NCBI RefSeq assembly: GCF_900129705.1
Contig: NZ_FQWO01000010.1
Location: 62,001-126,000, forward strand
Source: Flavobacterium granuli
GTDB lineage: Bacteria; Bacteroidota; Bacteroidia; Flavobacteriales; Flavobacteriaceae
Length of the DNA stretch: 64,000 nucleotides
Reading direction: 5' to 3'
A program made the translations under genes and the position numbers. Below, piece after piece: positions 42,143 to 52,400 of this stretch. Positions within the stretch are counted from its first letter, which is position 1. The number at the start of each line of letters is the position of its first letter. The notes beneath the pieces were generated by a model that made no database searches, had not been told where the DNA came from, and saw nothing but the letters and a program-made list of their open reading frames with translations.

Positions 42143-43345
42143 TTAATAACCATTTATCTTAGTAATCATCTTCTCTAGCGTCCGAATGGCAACAACCTTA
42201 TCTCTGTCCTCCGCATTATAAGACTTGCTTCGAACGGATTGATAGGAGAGCTCTTTTTTGAAAGGGGTAGACAAATAAGGAACAATACTTTTAAATACCT
42301 GACTCATCGAACGAGCTTTAACAATGCGGGACTCATCAGCAGCCCTCAAAATAAGTGCGATCTGATCGCAAGACAGATCACATTCCATTTTATAATCGGA
42401 CTTAATTAACCCTATGGATTGATTAGAAACTTGCTCTGCAGCTGTTTCTTCATTGGCAGTTATTTGCTTTTCCAAATAGCGAATTTCATGTTGAAACCAG
42501 CTTTCTAAAACTGCTTTCAAATGGGGCTCTTGAGCATCAAACATCCTTTTGGGCTTGCAATAAAGTTGTCCAAATTCTTTAAAATAACATAAAATAGTTC
42601 GCATCCTTACCCCTGCTGTTCCGCAATGATTAAGCCGACTAAGAATCTTATTCTTCAAATAAGTGCTGTATTCTTGGCAATTAAAATTAAGACCAATCAA
42701 TACTTCGTCTGTTGCAGAATACATAGTGCTTTTTGCCATTGATTCGGAAGCATGCGCTAAGGCATTCAATAATTCCTTTCGATAAACAATCTCTCTGTAA
42801 GTACTTTTATTAGTATGCTCTGACAACACTTTTTGATAAAGCTTTGATATAACAAGTTGCAAAGCTTCTTCAACATCTATAGACTGGCAAGCATTATTCT
42901 TAAATTCGTCTAGCTTTGATAATAACTCTCTTTTAGAGACCATCTGATAAGTAATTGGAACCCGAACATCCAAACTGAGGTACTTGTAAAAACGATTTTC
43001 TACAAACGTCAGTAAATCCTCCAAAACAGTAACTATAGTAGTACTAATATGGCGCAGATGAGGCTCTTTAAAACACTTATGTTGTTGATTCTCTATCATG
43101 CAATCCAGCAGATAAATAAAGCTGGAATGGTATTTTCGAACCAAATGGCGAAACTGCCTCTTTTTTCGGATAGAAAAAATTTCTTCTTTGATTTGAATTT
43201 GAATTCTTCGGGATTCCTTTACAATATGAGCTACGAGTTCCTTGCTTTCTTCAATCGATATGGATTGTAGCTCATCGTTCTTAGGGTTAAGTTCCTGCAC
43301 TATTAAACAATCGAACCATTCTAAGGGATATTTTGTATGCATCAT
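42143..43345 (-). CDS. Conserved conjugative-element protein of unknown function
   Basis: A 400-residue soluble, helical protein. The C-terminal third contains LESWFQHEIRYLEKQI, LSCDQIALILRAADESRIV, ARSMSQVFKSIVPYLSTPF and SVRSKSYNAEDRDKVVAI. I recognise this as a protein widespread next to tra operons of Bacteroidetes elements. Function is not known; a regulatory role is possible because an AraC-type gene lies directly upstream (52 bases). No catalytic motif is seen. No signal peptide. Confidence 0.6.
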   Translation of the reverse strand: MMHTKYPLEWFDCLIVQELNPKNDELQSISIEESKELVAHIVKESRRIQIQIKEEIFSIRKKRQFRHLVRKYHSSFIYLLDCMIENQQHKCFKEPHLRHISTTIVTVLEDLLTFVENRFYKYLSLDVRVPITYQMVSKRELLSKLDEFKNNACQSIDVEEALQLVISKLYQKVLSEHTNKSTYREIVYRKELLNALAHASESMAKSTMYSATDEVLIGLNFNCQEYSTYLKNKILSRLNHCGTAGVRMRTILCYFKEFGQLYCKPKRMFDAQEPHLKAVLESWFQHEIRYLEKQITANEETAAEQVSNQSIGLIKSDYKMECDLSCDQIALILRAADESRIVKARSMSQVFKSIVPYLSTPFKKELSYQSVRSKSYNAEDRDKVVAIRTLEKMITKINGY

Positions 43346-43397
43346 AGAATTGTTGTATTGGTTGTGAAAAACAATAAATAGGAGAAGAATAAATGGA

Positions 43398-44267
43398 CTA
43401 GCTCAAACGCTTACGGTAGACCCTAGGTGAGATCCCAGCATGCTTTTTGAAAAAAGTGCAAAAAGTGGAACAACAGCTAAATCCCAATTCTTCCGCTAAC
43501 AACGTGATGGTAATTTGGGCATCTTCAAGAGCCGTTTTTGCTTCCATAACAAGAGCTTCGTTAAGGATTTTTTTTACCGATTTTCCGATAGTTTGCTTAA
43601 CCACCTTATTTAAATGTCCGGCCGATACATATAAAACACCTGCGTAAAATTGTACCCTATGCTGCTCTTTAAAATGAATGGCTACAATGTTTAAAAATTG
43701 AATGGTTAAATCTTCATTTCTTGTAAAGTTCAAATGGTAATCACTAGCAAAATGCCCATAAACACAGCGAAGCTCATATAAAAACAGATTAAAACTAATG
43801 CGTTGCAAATCTGTTGCTAGCTGTCGAACTTCGCTATCTTTATTTACTTGATATAATAACTTGTAAATTAGTGATAACACTAAAAAACATTTTAAATCCA
43901 AACTAAGCTTTCCAATGCTTTGACCACTGATAAAGTAAAAAGCATCTAAAAGACTCTGCCTATTACAATTTTCAATCGCAAACTCATTGCTGAACGAAAG
44001 GGAGAAAAGTTGCAGCTGAGGGTCTATAGATACAATAGCTAAAGCTGCCTCCTTAGAAAACACTACCAAGTCATGAGCAAACAGTTCTATAAAAACATCC
44101 TGACAACGAATTCTTAAACTGCCTGATTTTATAAGCAGCACTGTCGTATTGCGAATCATAAAAGCTTCATGACCGTCTTTCTTTAGTATACAATTCTTTA
44201 CTATTTGAACACTCAAACCGCGTACAGCTAGTTCATTTAAATCAATATGTAGTAAAGTCCTTAACAT
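43398..44267 (-). CDS. AraC-family transcriptional regulator
   Basis: A 289-residue protein. The N-terminal part is a probable ligand-binding beta-barrel (TTVLLIKSGSLRI). The C-terminal HTH_18 domain (about 190-289) has FYAGVLYVSAGHLNKVVKQ, KSVKKILNEALVMEAKTALE, ITLLAEELGFSCCSTFCTFF and GISPRVYRKRL. The layout is that of AraC-type activators. Position directly upstream of the tra genes on the same strand suggests control of conjugation genes. The inducer is unknown. Confidence 0.88.
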   Translation of the reverse strand: MLRTLLHIDLNELAVRGLSVQIVKNCILKKDGHEAFMIRNTTVLLIKSGSLRIRCQDVFIELFAHDLVVFSKEAALAIVSIDPQLQLFSLSFSNEFAIENCNRQSLLDAFYFISGQSIGKLSLDLKCFLVLSLIYKLLYQVNKDSEVRQLATDLQRISFNLFLYELRCVYGHFASDYHLNFTRNEDLTIQFLNIVAIHFKEQHRVQFYAGVLYVSAGHLNKVVKQTIGKSVKKILNEALVMEAKTALEDAQITITLLAEELGFSCCSTFCTFFKKHAGISPRVYRKRLS

Positions 44268-44314
44268 AATTCAATCGTTTCTAATAAAAAAGAAGACCAT
44301 AGACTAAATCGTTT

Positions 44315-44545
44315 CTAATCATTCTTATATGATTTTTCTAATGCAATCAACGATAAAAAATACAAATTGGAGAGGGTCACAATAAACAATACATAGCCCA
44401 TCGTCCTTGGGCTCGTGTTTTTCCTGCGCCCGCTAATCCAATAGCCAACTATTTCATCATAACTTAATAGATCTATAATGAAATAGAGGCTAATAAGATT
44501 AAAAATGACCAACACTAAAAAAAAGAAGAAGCGTAGTTTCATCAC
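44315..44545 (-). CDS. Small two-span membrane protein
   Basis: A 76-residue protein with hydrophobic segments at about 5-26 and 48-67 and a polar loop with SYDEIVGYWISGRRKNTSP between them. It lies 47 bases before the AraC gene and 35 bases after the lipoprotein gene, so the three are probably one operon. The family is not recognised. Confidence 0.5.
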   Translation of the reverse strand: MMKLRFFFFLVLVIFNLISLYFIIDLLSYDEIVGYWISGRRKNTSPRTMGYVLFIVTLSNLYFLSLIALEKSYKND

Positions 44546-44580
44546 TAAAAAGATAAGTTATAGGCACAAAGAGGTATCAA

Positions 44581-45276
44581 TTATAAGTAGTAAGGCAAAT
44601 GGGCAATTACAGAAATAAGCGATGCTCGAAAAGGATATACTCCTGATTTGACTTTTTTATTTCCAACAGAAATTTCCCAATCTCTATCCTTATGCTCTCC
44701 TTCTGCATCAAGCGCATATCGGGTAACTGAGGTAATTCCTAAAATAGTTTCTACTTCCTGCCTTGTTAAAGTACTAGAATCAATTACTCCAGCTTCATAA
44801 GCAACAATGAAATCATACAATAGCTTGTACTCGGCTTCTTTCTCCTGAATCAGCCATAAAAATAAGCCTAGCAAACTGGTTTTAGCTTCGTCTCCCAATG
44901 TCCCCATAGCAAACGCTGATGCAACGCTAGCCTCAGGATTGCTGACAATCACACTAATATCCTCTGCCGTAATAACGATGCTGCTTTTACCCGCAAAATT
45001 GGGTGCTTTCCACTTTGCTCCAGAATAATTGACCAGCGCCCTTAGCTCATCTATGCCCTTAGGATACCCTTTGCTTTGATAGTACTCCGAAAGCCAGATA
45101 CCATATCTTTTTCCAATAGCATCAAAAGGATTGGCTGCATTAGCTGGTCCCGATTGTTTTGATATGGTAGCTTCCGCAGCTATATTCTTATCAACTTCAA
45201 CTGCTACCCCATCTCCGTCCGAAGAGCAGCCAACTACTAAAAAAATAACAAGCATACTTAAAAATAAATTTTTCAT
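44581..45276 (-). CDS. Putative lipoprotein of unknown function
   Basis: Start at 45276 (MKNLFLSMLVIFLVVGCSSD) gives a lipoprotein signal with the lipobox VVGC followed by SSDGDG, so the protein is anchored after C16-C17. The frame is open to 45321. The 231-residue product contains YYQSKGYPKGIDELRAL, SSIVITAEDISVIVSNPEA and LLYDFIVAYEAGVID. I do not recognise the family. It is divergent from the TPR/AraC regulator at 45617, so the two may share control. Confidence 0.65.
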   Translation of the reverse strand: MKNLFLSMLVIFLVVGCSSDGDGVAVEVDKNIAAEATISKQSGPANAANPFDAIGKRYGIWLSEYYQSKGYPKGIDELRALVNYSGAKWKAPNFAGKSSIVITAEDISVIVSNPEASVASAFAMGTLGDEAKTSLLGLFLWLIQEKEAEYKLLYDFIVAYEAGVIDSSTLTRQEVETILGITSVTRYALDAEGEHKDRDWEISVGNKKVKSGVYPFRASLISVIAHLPYYL

Positions 45277-45616
45277 AATAACTGGTTTTAAATGTGACTG
45301 AGAAAAAATTTCTCCGTTCATTTACCCGGGTAAGCAGAACTTTAATTTAGCACGATGCCAAACTTTTTGCTTTTGAATTCGAAACAAATCTATAGGATCT
45401 AAAACACCTTTGCAACAACATGGTGGTGGGTTTTCTGAATTTCAACTATGGATTTTCACGAAATCCAACACTATTCTCCTGTTAATAAATTGTTATTTAT
45501 CAACAGATTATCTTATTTTTGAAGTTGGTTTGGCTGAAAGTATTCAGTACGTAGCTCTTGCAACAACAGGATTGTTTCCAGACAAAGAACAATCCCCGAA
45601 TTTAATTGATGCGCCT
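45277..45616. other. 340-base divergent intergenic region
   Basis: It lies between the lipoprotein gene and the TPR/AraC regulator, read in opposite directions. The frame of the regulator is open upstream to 45410 but that extension has no protein-like composition. No clear hairpin or operator was seen. It should hold the promoters of both genes. Confidence 0.4.
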
Positions 45617-47293
45617 ATGAAACAGCTTTTTAGATTAGTGCTACTCGTTCCCTTTTGGCTACAGTCGCAAAACGCCTCGTTCCAAATTCCGGATTCGATC
45701 CAGCACAAAGATTTTCGTTATTTGGAAGACCGGATTTATCAGTTTAGAAATGACAGTACCAAAGCTGCCCTATACTTGTTTAGTTATGTCAAAAAAGCAA
45801 AAGTGGAGAAAAACTGGCGGGAACTTCAAAATGGATACCAAAACCTATTGCATCAGTCTCCCCCAGTCCTGCGTTTAATTTATGCCGACAGCATGCTGTA
45901 TGCGGCAAAAAAGACAAAAGAGGATGCCGCTATAGGGGCTGCTTTCTTAACTAAAGGAATCGTTTTTTTCGCTCAAAAAAAGCACAAAGAGGCCTTAGAC
46001 AACTATCTGACTGCCAACGAATACATTGCCAAAACAGACGATCACTACCTCATATATAAAGTAAAATACAACATGGCACAGCTCAAAAACTACCTGAGTT
46101 TTTACGATGAAGCCATCGCTCTATTGCGAGAATGCATCAACTACTATAAAAAAAACCATGACAGAGCCTACCTCAATTCCTTGCATTCGTTGGGACTTTC
46201 CTATAATAAGCTGGGGAATTATGGGCTGTGTTCCCAAACTAATGCCGAAGGAATCAGAGAAAGCGAAAAGCGAGCTGTCCCGGAAATGAGTACTTATTTT
46301 AGGCATTCGGAGGGAGTCAATCAGTATTTCCTCAAAAATTACCAACAGGCGATTGATTATCTGAAAAATACAGTCGCTGTCTTAGAAAATAACGACGATT
46401 TTGCCAATGAGGCAGTCGCTAACTTTTACATTGGCAAAAGTTATTGGAACCTTAAAAACCAGCAAACTGCCATCCCCTATTTTTCTAAAGTGGACCAGAT
46501 TCTTAACAGCAGGCAGTTTACGCGGAGGGATTTACTGGAAAGCTATGTATTATTGATTCATTATTATAAAGCAAAACATGATCCCAAACTACATCTGTAT
46601 TATATAGACCAGTTCTTCAAAGCAGAGCATTTACTGCATGAAACCAACCGTTACCTCGCTTCCAAAGTGCACAAAGAGTATGACAGTAAAAGCTATTTGA
46701 TTGAAAAAGAAAAATTAGAACGTAAGGTGGATACAGAGAAATACCATAGAATCCTTTCTATAGCTATTATCAGCTTTCTATTCTTACTATTAGTTTTTAT
46801 AAGCTATCGCCACTACAAAAAAAATAGCGTGTATAAAAAGAAGTTTGAAGCGCTTATGGGTAAAAGCAGTGAAGCTAAAAAAGAAACCAACAAAATACCG
46901 CCTATTGGTATTGCCGACATCAATCCAACAGTAGCAGCTGAACTAATCAAACAACTGGAAAAATGGGAAGAGGATAAGAAATTCCTAGAGCAAGACATTT
47001 CCCTAGTGAAACTAGCCGCTGCTTTTAATTCCAATACCAAATACCTTTCTCTGATTGTGTACCACTACCGTCAGAAAAAATTTGTAACTTATGTCAACGA
47101 TCTGAAAATAGATTATCTGATTCAGGCGCTTCAGGAAAATAAGCAGTTACGACAGTATAAGCAGAAAGCCTTGGCCGATGAAATAGGCTTTAGCTCTATC
47201 CAGCGTTTTGCCCATGCTTTTCAGGCAAGAGCTGAAATGCCTGCTTCCTATTTTATAGCTCAGCTCCTAAAAGAAGAGACGGCAACCGACTAG
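45617..47293 (+). CDS. TPR-containing, membrane-anchored AraC-type regulator
   Basis: Start at 45617 (MKQLFRLVLLVPFWLQSQ) gives a signal peptide and is preferred over 45410. The 558-residue protein has TPR-like repeats over about 60-370 (AYLNSLHSLGLSYNKLGNYG, AVANFYIGKSYWNLKNQQTA). A membrane span lies at about 375-395 (ILSIAIISFLFLLLVFISY). The C-terminal cytoplasmic HTH_18 domain is at about 455-550 (ISLVKLAAAFNSNTKYLSLI and ALADEIGFSSIQRFAHAF). This layout belongs to Bacteroidetes sensor-regulators that connect a periplasmic TPR domain to transcription. The ligand and targets are unknown. Confidence 0.8.
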   Translation: MKQLFRLVLLVPFWLQSQNASFQIPDSIQHKDFRYLEDRIYQFRNDSTKAALYLFSYVKKAKVEKNWRELQNGYQNLLHQSPPVLRLIYADSMLYAAKKTKEDAAIGAAFLTKGIVFFAQKKHKEALDNYLTANEYIAKTDDHYLIYKVKYNMAQLKNYLSFYDEAIALLRECINYYKKNHDRAYLNSLHSLGLSYNKLGNYGLCSQTNAEGIRESEKRAVPEMSTYFRHSEGVNQYFLKNYQQAIDYLKNTVAVLENNDDFANEAVANFYIGKSYWNLKNQQTAIPYFSKVDQILNSRQFTRRDLLESYVLLIHYYKAKHDPKLHLYYIDQFFKAEHLLHETNRYLASKVHKEYDSKSYLIEKEKLERKVDTEKYHRILSIAIISFLFLLLVFISYRHYKKNSVYKKKFEALMGKSSEAKKETNKIPPIGIADINPTVAAELIKQLEKWEEDKKFLEQDISLVKLAAAFNSNTKYLSLIVYHYRQKKFVTYVNDLKIDYLIQALQENKQLRQYKQKALADEIGFSSIQRFAHAFQARAEMPASYFIAQLLKEETATD

Positions 47294-47353
47294 CATGTAA
47301 GAATTACTTTGTAATTTTATTCTTTAGCTTAATTAAACTATAACGAAAATTAT

Positions 47354-47361
47354 TAGTTTTG
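47354..47361 (+). promoter_or_regulatory. Bacteroidetes -7 promoter element
   Basis: TAGTTTTG matches the TAnnTTTG consensus and lies 25 bases before the ATG of the Hc1-like gene. A matching -33 TTG was not found at standard spacing. Confidence 0.45.
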
Positions 47362-47386
47362 CGCTCTAACTTAATATCGTATTATC

Positions 47387-47563
47387 ATGACTGATTTAAT
47401 CCAAAAAATCAATGCCGAATTTGAAACATTCAAAACAGAATCTGGATCTTTAATAGAGAAAGGAATTAAAGCAGCCGGACCAAGAGCCCGTAAATCTACC
47501 CTAGAGCTAGAGAAACTATTAAAAGAGTTTAGAAAAGTATCTATAGCGTCAACTAAAGAATAA
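47387..47563 (+). CDS. Histone H1-like (Hc1-type) DNA-binding protein
   Basis: A small gene with ATG at 47387 and TAA at 47561-47563. The 58-residue product reads MTDLIQKINAEFETFKTES, then GIKAAGPRARKSTLELEKL and LKEFRKVS. I recognise this as the histone H1-like (Hc1) family of Bacteroidetes, in which the AAGxRARK segment is conserved. These small proteins are thought to be nucleoid-associated. It has its own -7 element and a strong terminator, so it is a single-gene unit. Confidence 0.82.
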   Translation: MTDLIQKINAEFETFKTESGSLIEKGIKAAGPRARKSTLELEKLLKEFRKVSIASTKE

Positions 47564-47590
47564 ATGACCGCTTTGAAGCCCTCTATGAAC

Positions 47591-47629
47591 ATGCCCCAAA
47601 AAGTTAGACACTATTTGGGGCATTTTTTT
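47591..47629 (+). terminator. Rho-independent terminator of the Hc1-like gene
   Basis: ATGCCCCAAA at 47591-47600 and TTTGGGGCAT at 47614-47623 form a perfect 10-bp stem and are followed by a T-run. It lies 28 bases after the Hc1-like stop codon. Confidence 0.9.
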
Positions 47630-47835
47630 ATTTGTCTTCCCTGGTATACCACAGCAAACTTAGGTTTTCAACCCAAATCATCAAAAAAGAAGCAAATCTA
47701 AGTTACTATAAAATATTTCTAAAAATATTATAATACAATGATTTTAAAGCTAAGTACAACCATTTCATAGCTTCTCAGTACAACTGCCAGTAATCCGAGG
47801 TCAGCAGACATCAAATTGAGGAATGTCGAACTCTC

Positions 47836-47852
47836 TCTGGTTCCCAACCAGA
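47836..47852. other. Short perfect hairpin in intergenic region
   Basis: TCTGGTTCCCAACCAGA has 7-bp arms and a 3-base loop. The flanking sequence is G/C-richer than its surroundings. It does not match a tRNA or a riboswitch that I know and no gene begins soon after it. Confidence 0.35.
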
Positions 47853-47886
47853 ACGGTGCGAAACAGCAGGAGCAAATCCTTGTAAT

Positions 47887-48076
47887 TTGCTTTCAAAATT
47901 GTGCCTTAGCTAATAATCATCAACTGCAAAAATCTATAATTTTTACAACATATGTTGAGAATTAGTTTAAAAATTGTAATTTAGCTAATAATCCACAACC
48001 TAAGTTAAAGAAAGTGAATTTATCTAATAGTTGTGAATTGCTTTCAAAATTGTATTTAAACTTATAATCCACAACA
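47887..48076. repeat. Three imperfect short repeats
   Basis: Three related copies start near 47887, 47964 and 48037, about 75 bases apart. Their common parts are TTGCTTTCAAAATTGT (copies 1 and 3; the second has AAAAATTGT) and then TAATAATC or TATAATC followed by CACAAC or ATCAAC. They lie in the 960-base noncoding region 47564-48523. Their function is not known. Repeated words of this kind could be binding sites or remnants of a decayed gene array. Confidence 0.45.
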
Positions 48077-48230
48077 CAATCGGGCTGAATAGCTTGGGAC
48101 ATTTGGTTTGTCCTCCAAAACTAAACTGTATCCTTGTTTTTCTACAAGCTTTATCTTGACTATTAATTGAAGCTAGCTATCTGTTTTTTTTAGAAACAAA
48201 TAAATTGCACTTTTACAATGAATGCAATAC

Positions 48231-48425
48231 TGCAAATTCCAGTGATATTGACCACCCAATTCCAATTTTAATTGCCCCATAAAAAACATTAAAAAAATCG
48301 ATTTCAAACACAAAACAGTTTATTAAAAATCAACAAATTATCATTTATTTTCACGAACAGCACCTAATAGAATTCAGTTGTCATTTCAAATTGGAATTGG
48401 GTGGTCAACGCCATTGGAATTTACA
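48231..48425. mobile_element. MITE-like element with 35-bp inverted ends
   Basis: A 195-base segment starts TGCAAATTCC and ends GGAATTTACA, so it has TG...CA-type ends. Its arms 48234-48268 and 48388-48422 match in 31 of 35 positions when one is inverted; the inner 21 bases, starting at TTGACCACCC, are identical. There is no gene inside. I could not find a target duplication. The TTGACCACC word also occurs in the IS21-like remnant at 27247-27291, so it may be a non-autonomous relative of an IS21-type element. Confidence 0.6.
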
Positions 48426-48523
48426 TGATGGCTAAGTTAGCATGTCCAAAGACTATCTTATTTTTTAATTTAGATAGTCAATTAGTGCTAAAAAAAGGGA
48501 ATTTATGAACAACAAAAATATAT

Positions 48524-49357
48524 TTATTTAAAATTCCATCCTAATGTTACCCCAAAAGCAACAGGTTTAATTTCAGCATTTTTATCTGTACCATACAATC
48601 CATTAGCCTTTCTATCTGTAACTGATGTTGGATTATAACCTATATAAGACTCATTTTTATCTTGATCAAGGATAGATCCATACCCACTTTCAAGAAACAT
48701 AGCTGCATACAATGAATTTTTAGTACCCATATCAAATGTAAATCCTAACTCAAGCATGCTCATCACAATGCCCTTAGTTTGGTATTCGCCAGTTGCCGAA
48801 TAGTTACTTTGACCTCCAAAACCATACTCCGGTAAATTATCAATAGTCAAATTAACATCTGGATAATAAGCTGTGCCATTTACATTATTTGCTGTTGCTT
48901 CTATTTTATATTTTACAGGCAAAAAGTACTTAGCTCCTACTCTAAAATTAAAATCTACACCTTTATTAATGTTTGTTTTGTACTGCACAAAAAGTGGAAT
49001 TTGAATGGCATGTAAGCTTTGCTTTTCTTTGTAATTACTTGCTGTAATCCTGTATTCAAAAGCAGAAGTAGAAGGATCGATCTCATAATTAGTTAAGGTT
49101 ACCGACGAATTACTTAAAGAAACATCTTGCTTGTATTGAGAAAATTCTACACCACCCCCAATGCCGATATGGTGGGTTAGGGAATAAATATAACCCGCTT
49201 TTATGGCACCTCCAAGTGCATAACCAGCAGTAGTTCCTTTAACATCACTTTGAATATTCCCAATGCCTGCTTGGGCACCTATATAAAACTGAGCAGCCAT
49301 TCCCTGAGAAATTAGGAAGACTATAACTCCTATTATGTTTTTAATATTAAATTTCAT
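48524..49357 (-). CDS. Outer-membrane beta-barrel protein
   Basis: A 277-residue protein with a signal peptide (IIGVIVFLISQGMAAQF, cleavage after AA) and alternating Gly/aromatic strands such as FYIGAQAGIGNIQSD, IGIGGGVEFSQY and FGVTLGWNFK, which ends with the aromatic C-terminal residue expected for an outer-membrane barrel. The layout fits the OmpA/PorT-type porin family. It is read after the giant secreted protein (71 bases apart) and is probably in its operon, possibly as its surface anchor or partner. Substrate is not known. Confidence 0.78.
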   Translation of the reverse strand: MKFNIKNIIGVIVFLISQGMAAQFYIGAQAGIGNIQSDVKGTTAGYALGGAIKAGYIYSLTHHIGIGGGVEFSQYKQDVSLSNSSVTLTNYEIDPSTSAFEYRITASNYKEKQSLHAIQIPLFVQYKTNINKGVDFNFRVGAKYFLPVKYKIEATANNVNGTAYYPDVNLTIDNLPEYGFGGQSNYSATGEYQTKGIVMSMLELGFTFDMGTKNSLYAAMFLESGYGSILDQDKNESYIGYNPTSVTDRKANGLYGTDKNAEIKPVAFGVTLGWNFK

Positions 49358-49428
49358 ATGTATATTTTTTGTTATTAGAATAATCCGTCCTCATTTACAA
49401 AAAATGAGGACTTCATACTCTTGATTAT

Positions 49429-52400
49429 TTAATTTTTAACTAGAAGATTTTTGGTGAAAATTTTACCATTTGCTAGAGTCATTCTAACTATATAAATCCC
49501 CTCAACAGTTGGCGCTTTTAAAGTCACTGAATTTTGACTAGTTATTTTATTCTCCATCAAGACACCAATCATATTAAAAACCTCAACATGTGCATTCTGT
49601 AATCTAGAAGACGATACATTAGTAAGTAGCTCATAAGTTGCATCCGGTTTAACAGGGTTAGGTACAATTTTTATGTATTCCTCTTCTACTGTTGGAGATA
49701 AAATTAATGGACAGCTAGTAATTAATGTTCCGTCCAATTTTGTAGCCACTGCATAATAAGTCCCATTAAGAGCACCGCTTTCTTTAAAATATTGATTCGT
49801 TTGGCTTGGAACTAAAACACCATTTTTATACCAAGTATATGATTTAAAACTCTTAGAACTATTGTCAAAGAATATAATATCTTCAAACTGTTTTCTAATT
49901 AAATTTGGCTGACTATTTACTACTGGCAATACCACTAATGGAGCTGCATTATAATTATTATTTCCCGTTTGTGAGGCAGTAATAGAAGCTGAACCGTAGT
50001 CTTTAGAAATTACTGAACCATTTACAACTGCTACAACATCACTATTAGAAGAAGTGTAATTGACAACTAAACCACTATTAGATGTAGCATTTAACAATAC
50101 TGAATTCTGACCATCACAACCTAATGTTATAGCTTGATTCCAAGTAATCAGCTGATCAGCTTTAGTAATACTAAAATCAGTTCCTACATAAGTAATAGTA
50201 TAATTCAAGCCTGCACTCAAAGTACCTTGATTAATAGCATAAACACCTACATCATTCCCAACAGTTCTTATTAAAGATCCTGTAAACACATCACCATTTA
50301 CTAAACTTGGTGAAACGGAATAACTAAAAATTGGATCTATTGTTCCATACACTTTTGTTTGAGAGAAATTAGCCGAAACAGTAATTGGCTTGGCAGTAAT
50401 ACCAAAATCTTTACTTACATAGCTAATAGTATAATTTGAACCAGCACTCAAACTTCCTAGTGTAATAGCATAAGTCCCTACATTCTCTCCCGCATTTCTG
50501 CTTAGCATTCCAGTGAACAAATCGACACCAACTAAACTTGGTGAAACGGTGTAAGCAAAAATTGGATCTGTTGTTCCATACACTTTTGTTTGAGAAGCAG
50601 TAGCCGTAACGGTAATTGGCTTAGCTGTAATAGTAAAATCTTTACTGACATAGCTAATAGTATAATTAGATCCGGCACTCAAACTTCCTTCTGTAATAGC
50701 ATAAGTTCCTATATTCTCTCCAGCATTTCTGGTTAGAGTTCCAGTGAATGAATCGCTACCAACTAAACTTGGTGAAACTGAATAAGTAAAAATTGGATCT
50801 GTTGTTCCGTACACTTTTGTTTGAGAAGCAGTAGCCGTAACGGTAATTGGCTGAGCTGTAATCGTAAAATCTTTACTAACATAGCTAATAGTATAATTAG
50901 ATCCAGCACTCAAACTTCCTTGTGTAATAGCATAAGTTCCTATATTCTCTCCTGTAGCTCTTGTTAAAGCTCCTGAAAAAGTATCGCTTCCTACTAAACT
51001 TGGCGAAACTGAATAAATATAAACAGGATCAACAACACCATACACTTTAGATTGAGAGGCAGTAGCCGTGACTGTAATTGGCTTAGCTGTAATCGTAAAA
51101 TCTTTACTTACATAGCTAATAGTATAATTAGATCCAGCACTCAAACTTCCTTGTGTAATAGCATAAGTCCCTATATTCTCTCCTGTAGCTCTTGTTAAAG
51201 CTCCTGAAAAAGTATCGCTTCCTACTAAACTTGGTGAAACTGAATAAGCAAAAACAGGATCAACAACACCATAAACTTTATTCTGAGAAGCAGTAGCCGT
51301 AACTGTAATTGGCTTAGCTGTAATAGTAAAATCATTACTTACATAGCTAATAGTATAATTAGAACCGGCACTCAAACTTCCTTCTGTAATAGCATAAGTT
51401 CCTATATTTTCTCCAGCATTTCTCGTTAGCACTCCAGTGAACGAATCGCTACCAACTAAACTTGGAGAAACTGAATAACTATAAACAGGATTAACAATAC
51501 CATAAACTTTCGTTTGAGAAGCAGTAGCCGTAACGGTAATTGGCTTAGCTATAATAGTAAAATCTTTACTGACATAGCTAATAGTATAATTAGATCCGGC
51601 ACTCAAACTTCCTTGTGTAATAGCATAAGTCCCTATATTCTCTCCTGTAGCTCTTGTTAAAGCTCCTGAAAAAGTATCACTTCCTACTAAACTTGGCGAA
51701 ACTGTATAAGTAAAAGTTGGATCTGTTGTTCCGTACACTTTTGTTTGAAAAGCAGTAGCCATAACTGTAATTGGCTTAGCTATAATAGTAAAATCTTTAC
51801 TAACATAGCTAATAGTATAATTAGATCCGGCACTCAAACTTCCTTGTGTAATAGCATAAGTCCCTATATTCTCTCCTGTAGCTCTTGTTAAAGCTCCTGA
51901 AAAAGTATCGCTTCCTACTAAACTTGGTGAAACTGAATAAGTAAAAATTGGATCTGTTGTTCCATACACTTTTGTTTGAGAAGCTGTAGCCGTAACGGTA
52001 ATTGGCTGAGCTGTAATCGTAAAATCTTTACTTACATAGCTGATAGTATAATTAGATCCGGCACTCAAACTTCCTTGTGTAATAGCATAAGTTCCTATAT
52101 TCTCTCCTGTAGCTCTTGTTAAAGCTCCTGAAAAAGTATCGCTTCCTACTAAACTTGGTGAAACTGAATAAGTAAAAATTGGATCTGTTGTTCCATACAC
52201 TTTTGTTTGAGAAGCAGTAGCCTTAACGGTAATTGGCTGAGCTGTAATCGTAAAATCTTTACTTACATAGCTAATAGTATAATTAGATCCAGCACTCAAA
52301 CTTCCTTCTGTAATAGCATAAGTTCCTACATTCTCTCCAGTATTTCTGGTTAGCGTTCCAGTGAACGAATCGCTACCAACTAAACTTGGAGAAACTGAAT

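Noticed and set aside
45410-45616. N-terminal extension of the TPR/AraC regulator
   Set aside because: The extension has no protein-like composition, while the ATG at 45617 gives a proper signal peptide.
47780-47900. Possible tRNA or riboswitch
   Set aside because: There is only one hairpin (47836-47852); cloverleaf arms or known riboswitch cores (TPP, cobalamin, SAM) are not present and no gene follows in the right place.
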